Positions 16,862-26,337 of a DNA stretch of 64,000 nt are shown here, one piece after another. The notes beneath the pieces were generated by a model that did no database searches, had not been told where the DNA came from, and saw only the letters and a program-made list of their open reading frames with translations. Source of the stretch: JAJFUI01 sp963754135 (GTDB lineage: Bacteria; Planctomycetota; Planctomycetia; Pirellulales; Thermoguttaceae); NCBI GenBank assembly GCA_963754135.1, contig CAVWEY010000003.1, positions 1,178,001 through 1,242,000 of the forward strand. Reading direction: 5' to 3'. A program made the position numbers and the translations under genes. Numbering within the stretch: the stretch's first letter is position 1; every line of letters begins with the position of its first letter.

Positions 16862-18298
16862 ATGAATGCCCTCTCTTGGACCCAACTGCTGCTGGCCAGC
16901 GAATGGGCGATCCGGCTGGTAATGCTCCCCGTCGTCGTCCTCCGCAAGGAGAAGCCGGCGACCTGCCTGGCCTGGCTGGCCATCGTCTTCTTCGAGCCGT
17001 GGATCGGCTTGGGTCTGTACCTGCTGCTGGGCGAGAACCGGCTGGGGCGGCGGCGGCTGGCCCGCCGGCAACAGCGACGGCCGCAATTGGAGGCCTCCGA
17101 GTACCCCCGCGTTGAACCGGGCCACGTCATTGACCCCGCCGCAACCGACGACTTCACCGTGCTGGTGCACCTGGCCGAGCACGTCGGCGGCCTGCCCGTG
17201 GTGGCCGGCAACTCGATGTCGCTGATGTCCGACACCGACGTGGTGATCGACCGGCTCGTGGCGGAGATCGACGCCGCCGAGCATCACGTCCACCTGCTGT
17301 TCTACATTTTCCAGGACGACGTGGTGGGGCAGCGGGTGGCGGCGGCCTTGGCCCGCGCGGCGCAGCGCGGCGTGGCCTGCCGCGTGCTGGCCGACGCGGT
17401 CGGCTCGCGGCGGCTGTTCCGCCGCCTGGCCCCGTACTTGCGGCAGCGGGGCGTGCGGATCTTTCCCGCCCTGCCCGCCAACCTCTGGCGGCTGCCCTTC
17501 AAACGGCTCGATCTGCGGAACCATCGCAAGCTGGCCGTGATCGACGGACGGGTGGCCTTCACCGGCTCGCAGAACATCGTCGAGGCCAGCTACGGGCACA
17601 AGCGGGCGGGCGTCTGGCACGACATCATGGCCCGCATCTCCGGCCCCGTCGTCCGCCAACTCCAAGCAATCTTCCTGGAAGACTGGTTTTACGAGACGGG
17701 CGAGTTGCTCGAGGACGCGGCCCTTTTTCCCGCCTGCCCGCCGGACGGACCAATCGCCGTCCAGGTCGTCCCCACCGGTCCCGACCAGCCCACCGAGCTG
17801 TTCCAGGACTTGATCGTGAGGGCGATCTTTCTGGCGCGGCGGCGGGTGGTGATCACCTCGCCCTACTTCATTCCCAACGAGGCCACGCTGCTGGCGATGC
17901 GCCTGGCCGCCCTGCGGGGCGTCGAGGTCGATCTGGTGATCCCCAAACGGTGCGACCACCGCGTGGTGGGCGCGGCCGGCAGCTTCTATTGCGAATATCT
18001 GATGCACTACGGCGTGCGGGTGTTCCTTTTCCAGCAAGGGATGCTCCACGCCAAGACGCTCACGGTGGACGACGAGTTGGCGATGTTCGGCTCGGCCAAT
18101 TACGACATCCGCTCGTTCGCCTTGAATTTCGAGTTAAACCTGTTCGTCCACGCCGAAGAGGCGGTGCAAGCGATGCGTCGCTTGCAGCAGGGCTACCTCG
18201 ACCAATCCATACTGGCCACGTTCGACGATTGGCCCAGCCGCACGCTCCCCGGCCGGCTGAAGGTGAACATCGCCAAGCTGTTCAGCCCGCTCTTGTAG
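16862..18298 (+). CDS. cls: Cardiolipin synthase (phospholipase D family)
   Basis: This intact 478-aa enzyme condenses two phosphatidylglycerols to cardiolipin at the inner membrane. Two N-terminal membrane segments (LLLASEWAIRLVMLPVVVL; LAWLAIVFFEPWIGLGLYLL) lead to two HKD motifs: NHRKLAVIDGRVAFTGSQN (~220) and LHAKTLTVDDELAMFGSANY (~395). The start ATG 16862 has no strong ribosome site, but it gives the typical N-terminus. Confidence 0.95.
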   Translation: MNALSWTQLLLASEWAIRLVMLPVVVLRKEKPATCLAWLAIVFFEPWIGLGLYLLLGENRLGRRRLARRQQRRPQLEASEYPRVEPGHVIDPAATDDFTVLVHLAEHVGGLPVVAGNSMSLMSDTDVVIDRLVAEIDAAEHHVHLLFYIFQDDVVGQRVAAALARAAQRGVACRVLADAVGSRRLFRRLAPYLRQRGVRIFPALPANLWRLPFKRLDLRNHRKLAVIDGRVAFTGSQNIVEASYGHKRAGVWHDIMARISGPVVRQLQAIFLEDWFYETGELLEDAALFPACPPDGPIAVQVVPTGPDQPTELFQDLIVRAIFLARRRVVITSPYFIPNEATLLAMRLAALRGVEVDLVIPKRCDHRVVGAAGSFYCEYLMHYGVRVFLFQQGMLHAKTLTVDDELAMFGSANYDIRSFALNFELNLFVHAEEAVQAMRRLQQGYLDQSILATFDDWPSRTLPGRLKVNIAKLFSPLL

Positions 18299-18707
18299 TT
18301 ATGGAGTTGGTCAGCAACTCTTCGATTTTCCAGAATTAGAACCCGCGGGTCCGTTGGTTGCGGTGGCAAAACGGGCGGTGTGGGCACTCCAGGGAAGCGG
18401 CGGTACGCCCGGATTGCAAGCGCGCGATGTGTCGGCGTGCCGGCGCGCGCACGGAACCAGGCGTTTTGGCAGTTTGCGCATGTTCACTATCATGCCAGTT
18501 GTCGGGGGCGTTGTCCAGATCAAGAATCGGGCCAAGCTTTGGCGATTTCTACGGGCCGCATGAAACGCACGGAGATGTGGCGGTCGGCAGTTGGTGCGTT
18601 TCACGCGCCCTACGAATCTATTTTGCCAATATCGGACCCGTCCCGTTTTCTCCCCCCGTGAAACAGCAACCCCACCCCCCGTTCCGTTCTTTCAACTCCC
18701 GACAGTA
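18299..18707. other. Gene-free stretch carrying direct repeat copy 1
   Basis: No gene is supported in these 409 nt. They contain a ~106-nt sequence (18429-18534) repeated at 20013-20118 on the other side of the TIR-like gene. Confidence 0.55.
18429..18534. repeat. Direct repeat flanking the TIR-like gene, copy 1
   Basis: This is similar by eye (roughly 80-85%) to 20013-20118, with long identical blocks GCAGTTTGCGCATGTTCAC and GGGGGCGTTGTCCAGATCAA. On the minus strand both copies can encode MIVNMRKL followed by K and PCA, so they may be remnants of one short coding segment. Confidence 0.8.
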
Positions 18708-19657
18708 TTACGTCTCTCCCGAAACCGCAGCTAAGTGTTTTCCAAGCGTCTCCTCAAGGTCGGTTTTTCCGCCAATGGTGTCGTCATAGAAGATTACGCG
18801 GTAGCTGCGAATATCAAAGGGAAGCTGTTGTCCGCGGCGGGCAAGCAGAATTGTTGGCTTGTGGAGCGCATGAGCATATCCGAGTTCATAAAAAACATTG
18901 TTGTTAGCCGCGCTGATTTCGGCCACAACAGCAGTTGCTTTACCGAGTTCCTGCTGTATGTCTTGGAAGATTATTCCGGGGCGTTTCAAGTCGCCGATCT
19001 GGATAACGTGAAATCCCGCTTCCTTTCCCTTTGGCTCAATCACCTCCTTGTAAAGGGTGTCGTATGGCTCGGAAAATTGCATCGCCACGAACAAACTCGG
19101 TTGCGTTTGGCGTGCCTCGACATCGTTGAAGTCGATGGAATCTGCGCCCCATGCCCGAAGGCCAAGCTGATTCCCGACAAGTGGTTCAGGAGGACAGTTT
19201 CGATGACCCTAACCTCATCAACGCTCAACGCCACCATTTGCCCACGCTGAATCACTTCAATCTGGTATCGCTGGGCCTGCTGCAGGTTCGCTAACGTCCC
19301 GCAGCGCACCACAGGAACATATCCTGTCCCAGCCTTGAACTGGGCGAGTGAGTACGCTCCTCCCCAACCCCCTAACGCAGCAACGGCGTCCCGCCTTTCC
19401 GGGCCGCCAATCCCCAAGATCACGCCAGCGCCGGTAGCGTTTCCAGGAGCAGGCGTGTCGGGGATGGTCTTTAAGGTTACGCCGAACCGTACGGTAACGT
19501 CGGACGCTCGAATGTCGGTGTGCACCGAACCTACCGCGTAATCTGGACGTTCCGGCTTCAGGTAATGTGCTGTCGCGGCTTCAAACGACCATCGGCCCTC
19601 GGTCGCCGCCCAAGCTTTGACTTTTCTAAACGACCGATCCTCGTGACTTGTCCCCAT
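18708..19657 (-). CDS. LamG-like sensor fused to TIR/deoxyribosyltransferase-like domain (one interruption)
   Basis: The ATG at 19657 (GAGG upstream) opens a ~170-aa beta-rich domain (GRWSFEAATAHYLKPER; DVTVRFGVTLKTIPDT; QRYQIEVIQRGQMVALSVDE) resembling LamG/concanavalin-type folds. After one interruption near 19140 the protein continues PSLFVAMQFSEPYDTLYKEV, then GDLKRPGIIFQDIQQELG, VVAEISAANNNVFYELGYAH and LPFDIRSYRVIFYDD. The second part matches the Rossmann-like TIR / nucleoside 2-deoxyribosyltransferase group, with the expected catalytic-type Glu in FYELGYAH. Such domains often degrade NAD or nucleotides in defence. Its place next to an MmeI-like enzyme supports a defence role, which is inference. 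Confidence 0.62.
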
Positions 19658-20150
19658 GGCTGCTGTCCTCAAAAGACTTCAATAGTGTCCGCCGTCTGAT
19701 GCCTTGATTTTGCCGAGCGTCGCCGTGAATTACAATCCCGCTGGCGGGTTAGTACCGGAGCAAGGCCGGTCATTCGTCAATGCCTTGCTTTCCCGACGAG
19801 ATGGGGATGAGCAACACAGGCGGGCACCGGTTCCACAAACCGTTCCATCGCCGCAATGCTCTTATCACGTCTTTAATTTCTGCAACAACATCGGCTGGGT
19901 CCCAATTTGACATCCCGTGGTTCAGAATGCCGTGAACCCGTCGCAGCCCGGGTAAATGGGGCGATTACTTCCGCGTAGGTGCCACGCGCTTTGCGGTACG
20001 TGAGCGGGCAATGCGTTGGCGTCCCGGCGGCGCACGGCATCAGGTGTTTTTGCAGTTTGCGCATGTTCACGATCATGCGCAGTTGCCGGGGGCGTTGTCC
20101 AGATCAAGAATCGGGCCACTTGCGGCAATCCGGCGTGCTTGGGCAGAGCG
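19658..20150. other. Gene-free stretch carrying direct repeat copy 2
   Basis: These 493 nt lie upstream of the TIR-like gene and downstream of the restriction-modification gene. They should hold the TIR-like gene's promoter. Apart from the direct repeat at 20013-20118 I see no supported feature. A 68-codon frame at 19704 has no recognisable content. Confidence 0.5.
20013..20118. repeat. Direct repeat flanking the TIR-like gene, copy 2
   Basis: This is the partner of 18429-18534 in the same orientation. The two copies bracket about 1.5 kb containing only the TIR-like gene. Confidence 0.8.
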
Positions 20151-22952
20151 TCAGGAACTACTGGGCCGCCGTTTTTTCTTCCCGGCGGCAATCAGCGGGG
20201 TGGTGAGTTTCTCGTACAACGCGAAAAGGAACTCCACCCGTTGCCGGTCGCTGGTAAAGGGTTGTCGACGGTAGCAGCGGTCCACGGCACGGTCGAGCGT
20301 CCGGTGGGCCTTCACGAGTGCAGGCGGCATGGCCAGCGGATCGTAGAGGTCGGCATAAGTGTTGCCCCTTTTCAGGTACTCTTGGCGGACGTCCAGCACG
20401 GCCTGAGCCGCCGCCTCGACCGCGGCCCGCTGCTTCTCGGTCGGCTCTCGCGGCCACGGGTAATTGTTGTACACGAGCCGATTGGAATACCGATAGCGGG
20501 ACTCCAAACGTCCGCCCACCTGACGGACCCAGGCCATGTGCATCTTCGACGACAGAACGCCAAAATGGTAGCGGGTGGCACCGGGAACGAACAAGACGAG
20601 GTTGCTACCGATAACGGTTTTCGGCATGAACGCCATCGGGATGTACGTGCGAGTCTCGGACGAGACCGAGGGGATGAGCAGATAGCGGGAGTTCGGCTGC
20701 CGAATCTCGCCAAAAAGGGTCGGATTCTCCGCCAGCTCGTTGGTCGTCTGCCGTTTGCTTTTCCTGCGGTGCTCTCGCACGGCGTCAACCCGTCTACGGA
20801 CCTCGGGGATCGCGCGAATCTCATCCGCTGACGCATCCTTTAACCAGAGGCACCATCGGCTCTCGCCGTTGATGAATTCTTGAGCCCCCAGAAGCGGACG
20901 GATGAATCTGCGTGCGGCAGGTTCCTTCGTAAGCAGATCGGCCCTCTCTTCATCAGTCAACAGCAGGTGGCCGCCGTCGTTCGGCATGTTCCCGAAGACG
21001 ATCTCCGGTGCGCCGCAGATATGCTCGGCGCGTGAGAGGATCACGATGTCGCTGCCCTCCACAAGGTAAGGGCTAATGTTCTTTACGCGACTCACCGTAA
21101 ACGTCTCGCCGCCCTCGCCGTGGTCGTAGATGGCTTTGCGGCTGGTGTCGAATTCGCCGAAGCCGATAATAACCACGTGGACGTGGGCTTTCCCGCGGGC
21201 CTCGCTCTCCCAAGCGAAGGTGCGGTGGGCGAAGTGAATCTTCAGGTGGTATCGCGAAAACAGTTCCTTCCAAAGGACGCCTACCTGTTCGCCTTGCGAG
21301 ATCGAGTTGGTGGAGACGAAGGCAACGACGATCCGCGTTCCCTGCACGTACTCGGCCGCCTTGACGTACCATGCCGTCACGTAATCGAGAACGCCGGCCC
21401 CGTTCACCCGACCCCACACAAGGTCTAGGTCATCCTTCTGCGCGGCGGTGGCGAACTGTTTTCCCACAAAGGGCGGGTTGCCCAACAGATAGGTGCATTG
21501 CTCAGGCGGAAGGACTTGCCTCCAGTCAAGCCGCAGGGCGTTGTCCAAGACGATCTTGGGACTCTTCCGCAACGGGAGCCGGGCGAAGTACTGCCCGAAT
21601 GCATCCGAAAGCCGTCGATTCATTTGGTGGTCCATCAGCCACATGGCAACTTCGGCGATCCGGGCCGGCCATTCGCTAATCTCGATCCCGCAGAAGGCGT
21701 CCACGTCAACCAGCGACAGATTTCGGATGTCCAACTGCCTCTGCCCGCGGTGCAGCATCTTGAGCACGTCAATCTCCAGTAGACGCAGCTCTCGGTAGGC
21801 AATGACCAGGAAATTGCCGCAACCGCAGGCCGGATCGAGAAAACGCAGGCCGCCAAGCCGTTGATGGAAGCGTTTCAATTCACTCTTGTCGTGGTTGATG
21901 CGGTAGAACTCGGCCTGCAGGTCGTCGAGGAACAGCGGACGAATGACTTTGAGTATGTCGCGCTCGCTGGTGTAATGGCCGCCGGTCTGACGGCGCTCGC
22001 GCGGCTCCATCACGCCCTGAAAAAGTGAGCCGAAAATGGCCGGCGAGATCTGCGACCAGTCGAACCGTGCGCAGGCCAACAGGCTGTTGCGCATGTCGCG
22101 GTTGAAGTCGGCAAATCCCAGCTTCTCCGCGAACAGTTCGCCGTTGACGTAGCGAAACGCTGCGAGCGTCTCGTCCAAGTTGCGTTGACGCTTTTCCTCC
22201 GGCGTATTGAGGACCTCAAAGAGTCTCGCCAGGTGAAGCCCGAGGTCCGACCCGTCGGGCTTCGTGCACTCCTGGATGTAGCTGCCAAACGCGTTCGGCT
22301 CGAAAATGCCGGTCCATTGGGCGAAGAGGCAGAACAGAATTCGTACCAGGAATCGCTCGAGATCGTGGTCGCCATAGCCTCCCGCCTTCATCGCATCGTG
22401 GAGGTCATCCATGATGCGCACCGCTTCCAGATTGATCGGGTCGGGATCCAAGAGCCTGTGTTGTTGGTATCCCGCCATGAAGGCAAAACGGTGAATATGG
22501 TCGGATAGACCAGCGAGTGGAAACTCGACTGTCTCGACCCGGAAGCCGTTGAAGAGCGGTAGGTGCTGCTGCTCTTCCGGCTCCAAGTCGTGGAGGGCGA
22601 TTCGGGAGAAATCGGAGACGATTACGTAACGGGGAATTTCGTCCCGGCGGTCCGTATGCATCAAATCTTGGATGTAGCGGAACGCCTGCGACTCGGCCTT
22701 GCCGAGGTCCTGGCCAAGGCTCTTGTGTTCCACCAGTAGCGTTCCGGGCCAGAAGAGGTCGATATAGCCGTACTGGCCCGAGATCTTCTTGACCGGCTCC
22801 TCGAAAACCGCAACCACCCGCCGGCGGTTGCCGAAAACGGCGAAGAATTCGTTCCAAAACGTCTGTTTCTCGGCCCGCTCGCTCTTGGCGCCCGCCCAGT
22901 CGCGGGCGAAGCGGATGGCATTATGCCGGATTTCGTTCCAGGAGAGTGGCAT
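20151..22952 (-). CDS. MmeI-like type IIG/IIL restriction-modification enzyme
   Basis: This intact 933-aa single-chain enzyme should both methylate adenine and cut DNA. The N-terminal nuclease has a PD-(D/E)xK site (IDLFWPGTLLVEHKS: D65, E75, K77) as in MmeI. A helical spacer follows. The methyltransferase has motif I FLDPACGCGNF (371-381) and the catalytic NPPF (492-495) of N6-adenine enzymes. The C-terminal region carries the target-recognition part (VGGRLESRYRYSNRLVYNNY) and a helical end. Fusion of restriction, modification and recognition means no separate specificity subunit is needed. No frame interruption in 2.8 kb, in contrast to several neighbours. Confidence 0.9.
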   Translation of the reverse strand: MPLSWNEIRHNAIRFARDWAGAKSERAEKQTFWNEFFAVFGNRRRVVAVFEEPVKKISGQYGYIDLFWPGTLLVEHKSLGQDLGKAESQAFRYIQDLMHTDRRDEIPRYVIVSDFSRIALHDLEPEEQQHLPLFNGFRVETVEFPLAGLSDHIHRFAFMAGYQQHRLLDPDPINLEAVRIMDDLHDAMKAGGYGDHDLERFLVRILFCLFAQWTGIFEPNAFGSYIQECTKPDGSDLGLHLARLFEVLNTPEEKRQRNLDETLAAFRYVNGELFAEKLGFADFNRDMRNSLLACARFDWSQISPAIFGSLFQGVMEPRERRQTGGHYTSERDILKVIRPLFLDDLQAEFYRINHDKSELKRFHQRLGGLRFLDPACGCGNFLVIAYRELRLLEIDVLKMLHRGQRQLDIRNLSLVDVDAFCGIEISEWPARIAEVAMWLMDHQMNRRLSDAFGQYFARLPLRKSPKIVLDNALRLDWRQVLPPEQCTYLLGNPPFVGKQFATAAQKDDLDLVWGRVNGAGVLDYVTAWYVKAAEYVQGTRIVVAFVSTNSISQGEQVGVLWKELFSRYHLKIHFAHRTFAWESEARGKAHVHVVIIGFGEFDTSRKAIYDHGEGGETFTVSRVKNISPYLVEGSDIVILSRAEHICGAPEIVFGNMPNDGGHLLLTDEERADLLTKEPAARRFIRPLLGAQEFINGESRWCLWLKDASADEIRAIPEVRRRVDAVREHRRKSKRQTTNELAENPTLFGEIRQPNSRYLLIPSVSSETRTYIPMAFMPKTVIGSNLVLFVPGATRYHFGVLSSKMHMAWVRQVGGRLESRYRYSNRLVYNNYPWPREPTEKQRAAVEAAAQAVLDVRQEYLKRGNTYADLYDPLAMPPALVKAHRTLDRAVDRCYRRQPFTSDRQRVEFLFALYEKLTTPLIAAGKKKRRPSSS

Positions 22953-23053
22953 GGGGGTTGCTCCGCAACAAGGGGCTTACCGCTTCCTTCGGCCCGCAGT
23001 ATAGAGATTGATAGAATCGCCGGCAAGCTCTTGGGTCACGGTCGTTGCGGTTG

Positions 23054-23175
23054 GTCCCCGCCGGGCTTGTCCCGGCGGAACCGAGGATTGGGCGAAATAA
23101 CGGGGGGAACTTCGTGCATGGGTGCGCTGGTTAGTGGCCAATCCCTCGTTCCGCCGGGACAAGCCCGGCGGGGAC
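23054..23175. repeat. Palindromic element (family G)
   Basis: Perfect 28-nt arms (23054-23081 and 23148-23175), each containing GCCGGGCTTGTCCCGGC, surround a 66-nt spacer. It fills most of the gap between the restriction-modification gene and the phosphoesterase gene. Confidence 0.92.
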
Positions 23176-23197
23176 GTCTTGAACGCACGACAGTACA

Positions 23198-23905
23198 TTA
23201 CCGCCGCGCCTCGACGATGCGGAACTTCATCCCTTTGATCGGCGCCCCGCCGTTGTGGAACACCAGGCCGTGGTAGCGGTAGTTCGAGAGCCGCCGGTGG
23301 GTGTGACCGAAATAGACGTCGCGGACTCCGTCGCCGGGGCCTTGCTCGATGCTCTCCAGGTACTTCAGAATCCGCCGGACCACGATCCGCTTCGAGAAGA
23401 CCAGGTGGGCCACCGGCTTGTGCAGCCGGGTGAGCACCACCACGTCGTAGAGCCGGCTGAGGAAGGGGCCGCGGCGGCGCTTGTCGAGCCACTGGTCGCG
23501 GGCCTCGGCCAGCCGGCGGGCGTCCATCCGCGGCCGGCCCGCCACGTCGCCGTGCAGGAACACGCTGCTGCCCAGGCGGACGTAGTAGCGGTGCCAGGAC
23601 AGGTTGGGGACTTGCTTTTCCAGCCGCACCAGCCGGTCGATGAAGAGCTGGTGATAGTCGTGGTTGCCCAGCACGAGATGGAACCGGCACTGGGGAGCGG
23701 ACGAGGTCAATTCCAGGAGCCACTGGACCGCCCGGCCCACCGACCGCACGATGGGCATGCCGGCCCAGCGGAAATCAAAGATGTCGCCGCCGAGGACGAA
23801 GACCTCGGCGTGGGCGGCCGTGCGGGCGAGCTGCTCCAGGTGGCGGTGGGCCGTGGAGCGGTTGGCCAGCAGGTGCAGGTCGGAAACGAAGTAGCACTTC
23901 CCCAT
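23198..23905 (-). CDS. LpxH-like metallophosphoesterase (UDP-2,3-diacylglucosamine diphosphatase family)
   Basis: This intact 235-aa calcineurin-like phosphoesterase carries the five metal-site motifs in order: SDLHL (8-12), GGDIFD, LGNHDYH, HGDVAGRP and FGHTHRRL. The spacing fits the LpxH group, which removes UMP in lipid A synthesis at the inner membrane face. Related enzymes act on other nucleotide-linked substrates, so the substrate is not certain. It is followed on the same strand side by the lipid transport genes, but in a separate unit. Confidence 0.85.
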   Translation of the reverse strand: MGKCYFVSDLHLLANRSTAHRHLEQLARTAAHAEVFVLGGDIFDFRWAGMPIVRSVGRAVQWLLELTSSAPQCRFHLVLGNHDYHQLFIDRLVRLEKQVPNLSWHRYYVRLGSSVFLHGDVAGRPRMDARRLAEARDQWLDKRRRGPFLSRLYDVVVLTRLHKPVAHLVFSKRIVVRRILKYLESIEQGPGDGVRDVYFGHTHRRLSNYRYHGLVFHNGGAPIKGMKFRIVEARR

Positions 23906-23954
23906 GCCACCATTATAGCAGCGGCGGTCGAGAGTCGAGAGTCCAGCATCGAGA

Positions 23955-24149
23955 GTTGGGGTGCGAAACCGCGAGCGGCGGGGTGCGAAACCGCAAGCGG
24001 CCGGAGTACGCGAAGCCGCAAGCGGCCCCCCGCGACCGCAGTCGCGGGGCGTTTCCCACTAGCCACTCACCACTATCCACTCACCACTATCCACTAACCA
24101 CTATCCACTAACCACTATCCACTAACCACTATCCACTAACCACTATCCA
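23955..24149. repeat. Family E block (E2) plus AGTGG-type microsatellite
   Basis: Three imperfect copies of TGCGAAACCGCAAGCGGC are followed by the hairpin CCGCGACCGCAGTCGCGG. About 90 nt then follow of tandem CACTATCCACTAAC units (24056-24149). The mlaD stop codon adjoins the last unit. Confidence 0.85.
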
Positions 24150-25265
24150 CTACTTCAGCCCCACGCCCGGTTTCACGGCGTCGCGGAGGATGCCGCCGGG
24201 GTGGCGGGCGGCCTTGTCCATGAAGACGCCGGCGTCGGCCACGATCGGCTTCAGGTCGCGGCTGACCTGCTCGATGTTCCGCGCCGCCCGGTTCAGCCGG
24301 TCGTACAACTGCCGGTCGTTCAGCAGCGCCCCGAGCGAGCCGTCGCCGCGGTCGATGCGGTCCATGACCTGCCGCATCAGGCGGGTAATCTCGTTGATGT
24401 TCTCCATGGCGTCGGCGATCTGGTCGGCCGGCGGCGGCTTGTTCGGATCGCTCGACTCGTTGAATTTCCGCAGCGTCCGCTCGGTCATTTCGATGGTGGC
24501 GATCATCCGCTCGACGGCCGTTCTATGGTCCGGGCCGGAGCGGTGGGTGAACGCCTGCAAGCTCTCGTCGGCCGAGTGGAAGGTATGGTTCATGTTGTCC
24601 AGCGTGTCGGGCAGCTTTTTCATGGCCTCGGCCAGCCGCTGTTGCGTCTCCCGGTCGCCGAGCACGTTGCGCAGCGCGCCCAGCGATTCGGCGGCGTTGT
24701 CCAGCACGTCGTGGATGCGTCCTCGTTCGGAATCGAGCAGTTCGTCGACCTTCTTGGCGGCCTGCCCGAGTTGCCGGCTGGCCTCTTTGAGGGCCTCGCC
24801 GGTCTCGTTGACGGTGTTGATGGGACCCTGCAGCGCCCCTTCAAGCCGGTGGGATCGTCGGAGACGCGGCCGGGGAGGACGGCCTTGGGCAGGATGGGCC
24901 GGCCGCGCAGGCGCAACCTTCGCCGGGTCCGGGACGAACGAGAGCGCGGTGTCGCCCAACAAGTCCCGCGTGATGTAGCAGTCCTCATTCTGGTAGATGG
25001 CCTTGTCCTTCTGGATTTCCGCCGTCACCAGGACTTGCTCCTCGTGGTCGGTCAGCGCCACGCTGGTCACCCGGCCGATGAGCACGCCGCTCTTGCGCAC
25101 GGGCGTGGCATTGGTCACGCCCGGGGCGTAGCTGAAACGGACCTGGATGGTGTACTTGCCGACCAACGTCGGCAGCTTGCCGAACATCACCAGCAGGATG
25201 GCGGTGACGATCAAGGTGGCCAGCACCATCACGCCGACGCGGAACTGCATTACCCGTTCGTCCAT
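24150..25265 (-). CDS. mlaD: MlaD-like MCE-domain lipid transport protein (two compensating interruptions)
   Basis: MlaD-type proteins form a periplasmic ring that passes phospholipids between membranes. One N-terminal anchor (VMVLATLIVTAILLVMFGKL) is followed by the MCE domain (YTIQVRFSYAPGVTNATPVR; GVLIGRVTSVAL). A long helical tail follows (DELLDSERGRIHDVLDNAAE; EMTERTLRKFNES; LLNDRQLYDRLNRAARNIEQ). Two indels around 24840 and 24925 shift about 30 codons; in the alternate frame this reads ILPKAVLPGRVSDDP, the expected MCE end. The start ATG 25265 gives the anchor. It is the last gene of the mlaE-mlaF-mlaD operon. Confidence 0.88.
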   Translation of the reverse strand: MDERVMQFRVGVMVLATLIVTAILLVMFGKLPTLVGKYTIQVRFSYAPGVTNATPVRKSGVLIGRVTSVALTDHEEQVLVTAEIQKDKAIYQNEDCYITRDLLGDTALSFVPDPAKVAPARPAHPAQGRPPRPRLRRSHRLEGALQGPINTVNETGEALKEASRQLGQAAKKVDELLDSERGRIHDVLDNAAESLGALRNVLGDRETQQRLAEAMKKLPDTLDNMNHTFHSADESLQAFTHRSGPDHRTAVERMIATIEMTERTLRKFNESSDPNKPPPADQIADAMENINEITRLMRQVMDRIDRGDGSLGALLNDRQLYDRLNRAARNIEQVSRDLKPIVADAGVFMDKAARHPGGILRDAVKPGVGLK

Positions 25266-25288
25266 TGTGTACCTCCCGCACCGCGCTC

Positions 25289-25368
25289 GGGTGGCACGCC
25301 CTGAAAGGGCGTGTTGAGCGTGACGATTGAGTTTGCCGGTGCGCCACGCCCTTTCAGGGCGTGCCACC
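25289..25368. repeat. Palindromic element family F, copy F1
   Basis: The arms GGTGGCACGCCCTGAAAGGG (from 25290) and CCCTTTCAGGGCGTGCCACC (to 25368) are perfect. It lies between mlaD and mlaF. Other copies: 59970-60047 and 63130-63207. Confidence 0.92.
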
Positions 25369-25375
25369 CTACGTT

Positions 25376-25405
25376 CTACCGGCACACGGCGTGTGCCGGC
25401 TACAT
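25376..25405. repeat. Single arm of family P at the mlaF stop codon
   Basis: CCGGCACACGGCGTGTGCCGG is self-complementary. The sequence through 25405 contains the stop codon of mlaF and its last codons, so the repeat forms the 3' end of the gene. The same family lies inside the helicase gene (6043). Confidence 0.7.
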
Positions 25406-26247
25406 TGATCTGCCGTTTTGCTGCCGCATTTCCATGAGTCTTTCGCGGGCCTCGCCGCGGACGAACTGCGACACCCGCGCGTCGGCGGCCTGCTGGATGC
25501 TCTCGGCCGGCCCGTCGTAGATCACTTGCGGCTCGTCGGGGCGGAGCCGGGCGAGCGGATAGAGCATCACCACCCGCTCGGCCACCTTCTGCGCCGTCCG
25601 CATGTCGTGGGTGACGACGATGCTGGTAACCGGATGGTGCTGCCGGGTGCTGAGGATCAGCTCGTTGATCACGTCGGCCATAATCGGGTCCAGGCCGGTG
25701 GTGGGCTCGTCGTAGAGCATGATTTCCGGCTCGAGGGCCAGGCCCGCGCCAGGCCCACCCGCTTCCTCATGCCGCCGGAAAGCTCCGCCGGCTTCTTGCC
25801 CAGGATGTCCTCGGGCAGTCCCACCTCGGCCAGCCGGGCGGAGACGATGCCGCGGATTTCCTCGATCCGCTTGCGGGTGTGTTGCCGCAGCGAGAAGGCG
25901 ATGTTCTGGGCGATGGTCATGCTGTCGAACAGGGCCGCCTGCTGAAAGAGGAAGCCGAAACGGATCCGCTGCCGGGTCAATTCCCGGTCGCCCAGCTTGG
26001 CGAGGTTGCGGCCGTCGAAGTAGACGGCGCCGCGGGCCGGCCGCAGCAGCCCGATGATCGTCTTCAGCAGCACGGTCTTGCCGCAGCCGCTCTCGCCGAT
26101 CACGGCCAACGTTTGGCCGGGGGAGACCGTCAGGCCGACGTCCCGCAGCACCTGCTGCCGGCCGAAATCGACGCCCACGTGGTCCAAGTGGATCAAGGGC
26201 TGGGAGAAATCGGGAGTAGGCGTTGCGGCACTGACCATTGATTGCAA
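25400..26247 (-). CDS. mlaF: MlaF-like ABC transporter ATPase (one interruption)
   Basis: This cytoplasmic ATPase drives MlaE. Walker A is IGESGCGKTVLLKTI, the Q-loop region FGFLFQQAALFDSMTI, the signature LSGGMRKRVGLARA, Walker B IMLYDEPTTGLDP, and the switch His is in VVTHDM. One base is missing near 25745 (CC for CCC), splitting the frame right after the signature; the continuation is LALEPEIM. Total about 282 aa. It is flanked by mlaE upstream and mlaD downstream. Confidence 0.92.
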
Positions 26248-26258
26248 ATTGCAGACTC

Positions 26259-26319
26259 GTTTAACCCGGAGCCAACGGCGACGGCGGAAACCCCGTCGCC
26301 GTTGGCTCCGGGTTAAACG
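26259..26319. repeat. Palindromic element (family H) between mlaE and mlaF
   Basis: Perfect 27-nt arms (26259-26285 and 26293-26319) with a 7-nt loop. It fills the gap between two operon genes, so it should be transcribed as a very stable hairpin. Confidence 0.93.
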
Positions 26320-26337
26320 AATCCGCGGTCTTGACTC

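Noticed and set aside
20151..22952. BREX PglX as the identity of the large methyltransferase
   Set aside because: The N-terminal D-ExK nuclease site and the single-chain layout fit MmeI-like type IIG/IIL enzymes, and no other BREX genes (pglZ, brxC) are nearby.
24056..24149. Short tandem array as a CRISPR candidate
   Set aside because: The unit is about 14 nt, without unique spacers and without cas genes nearby; it is a microsatellite.
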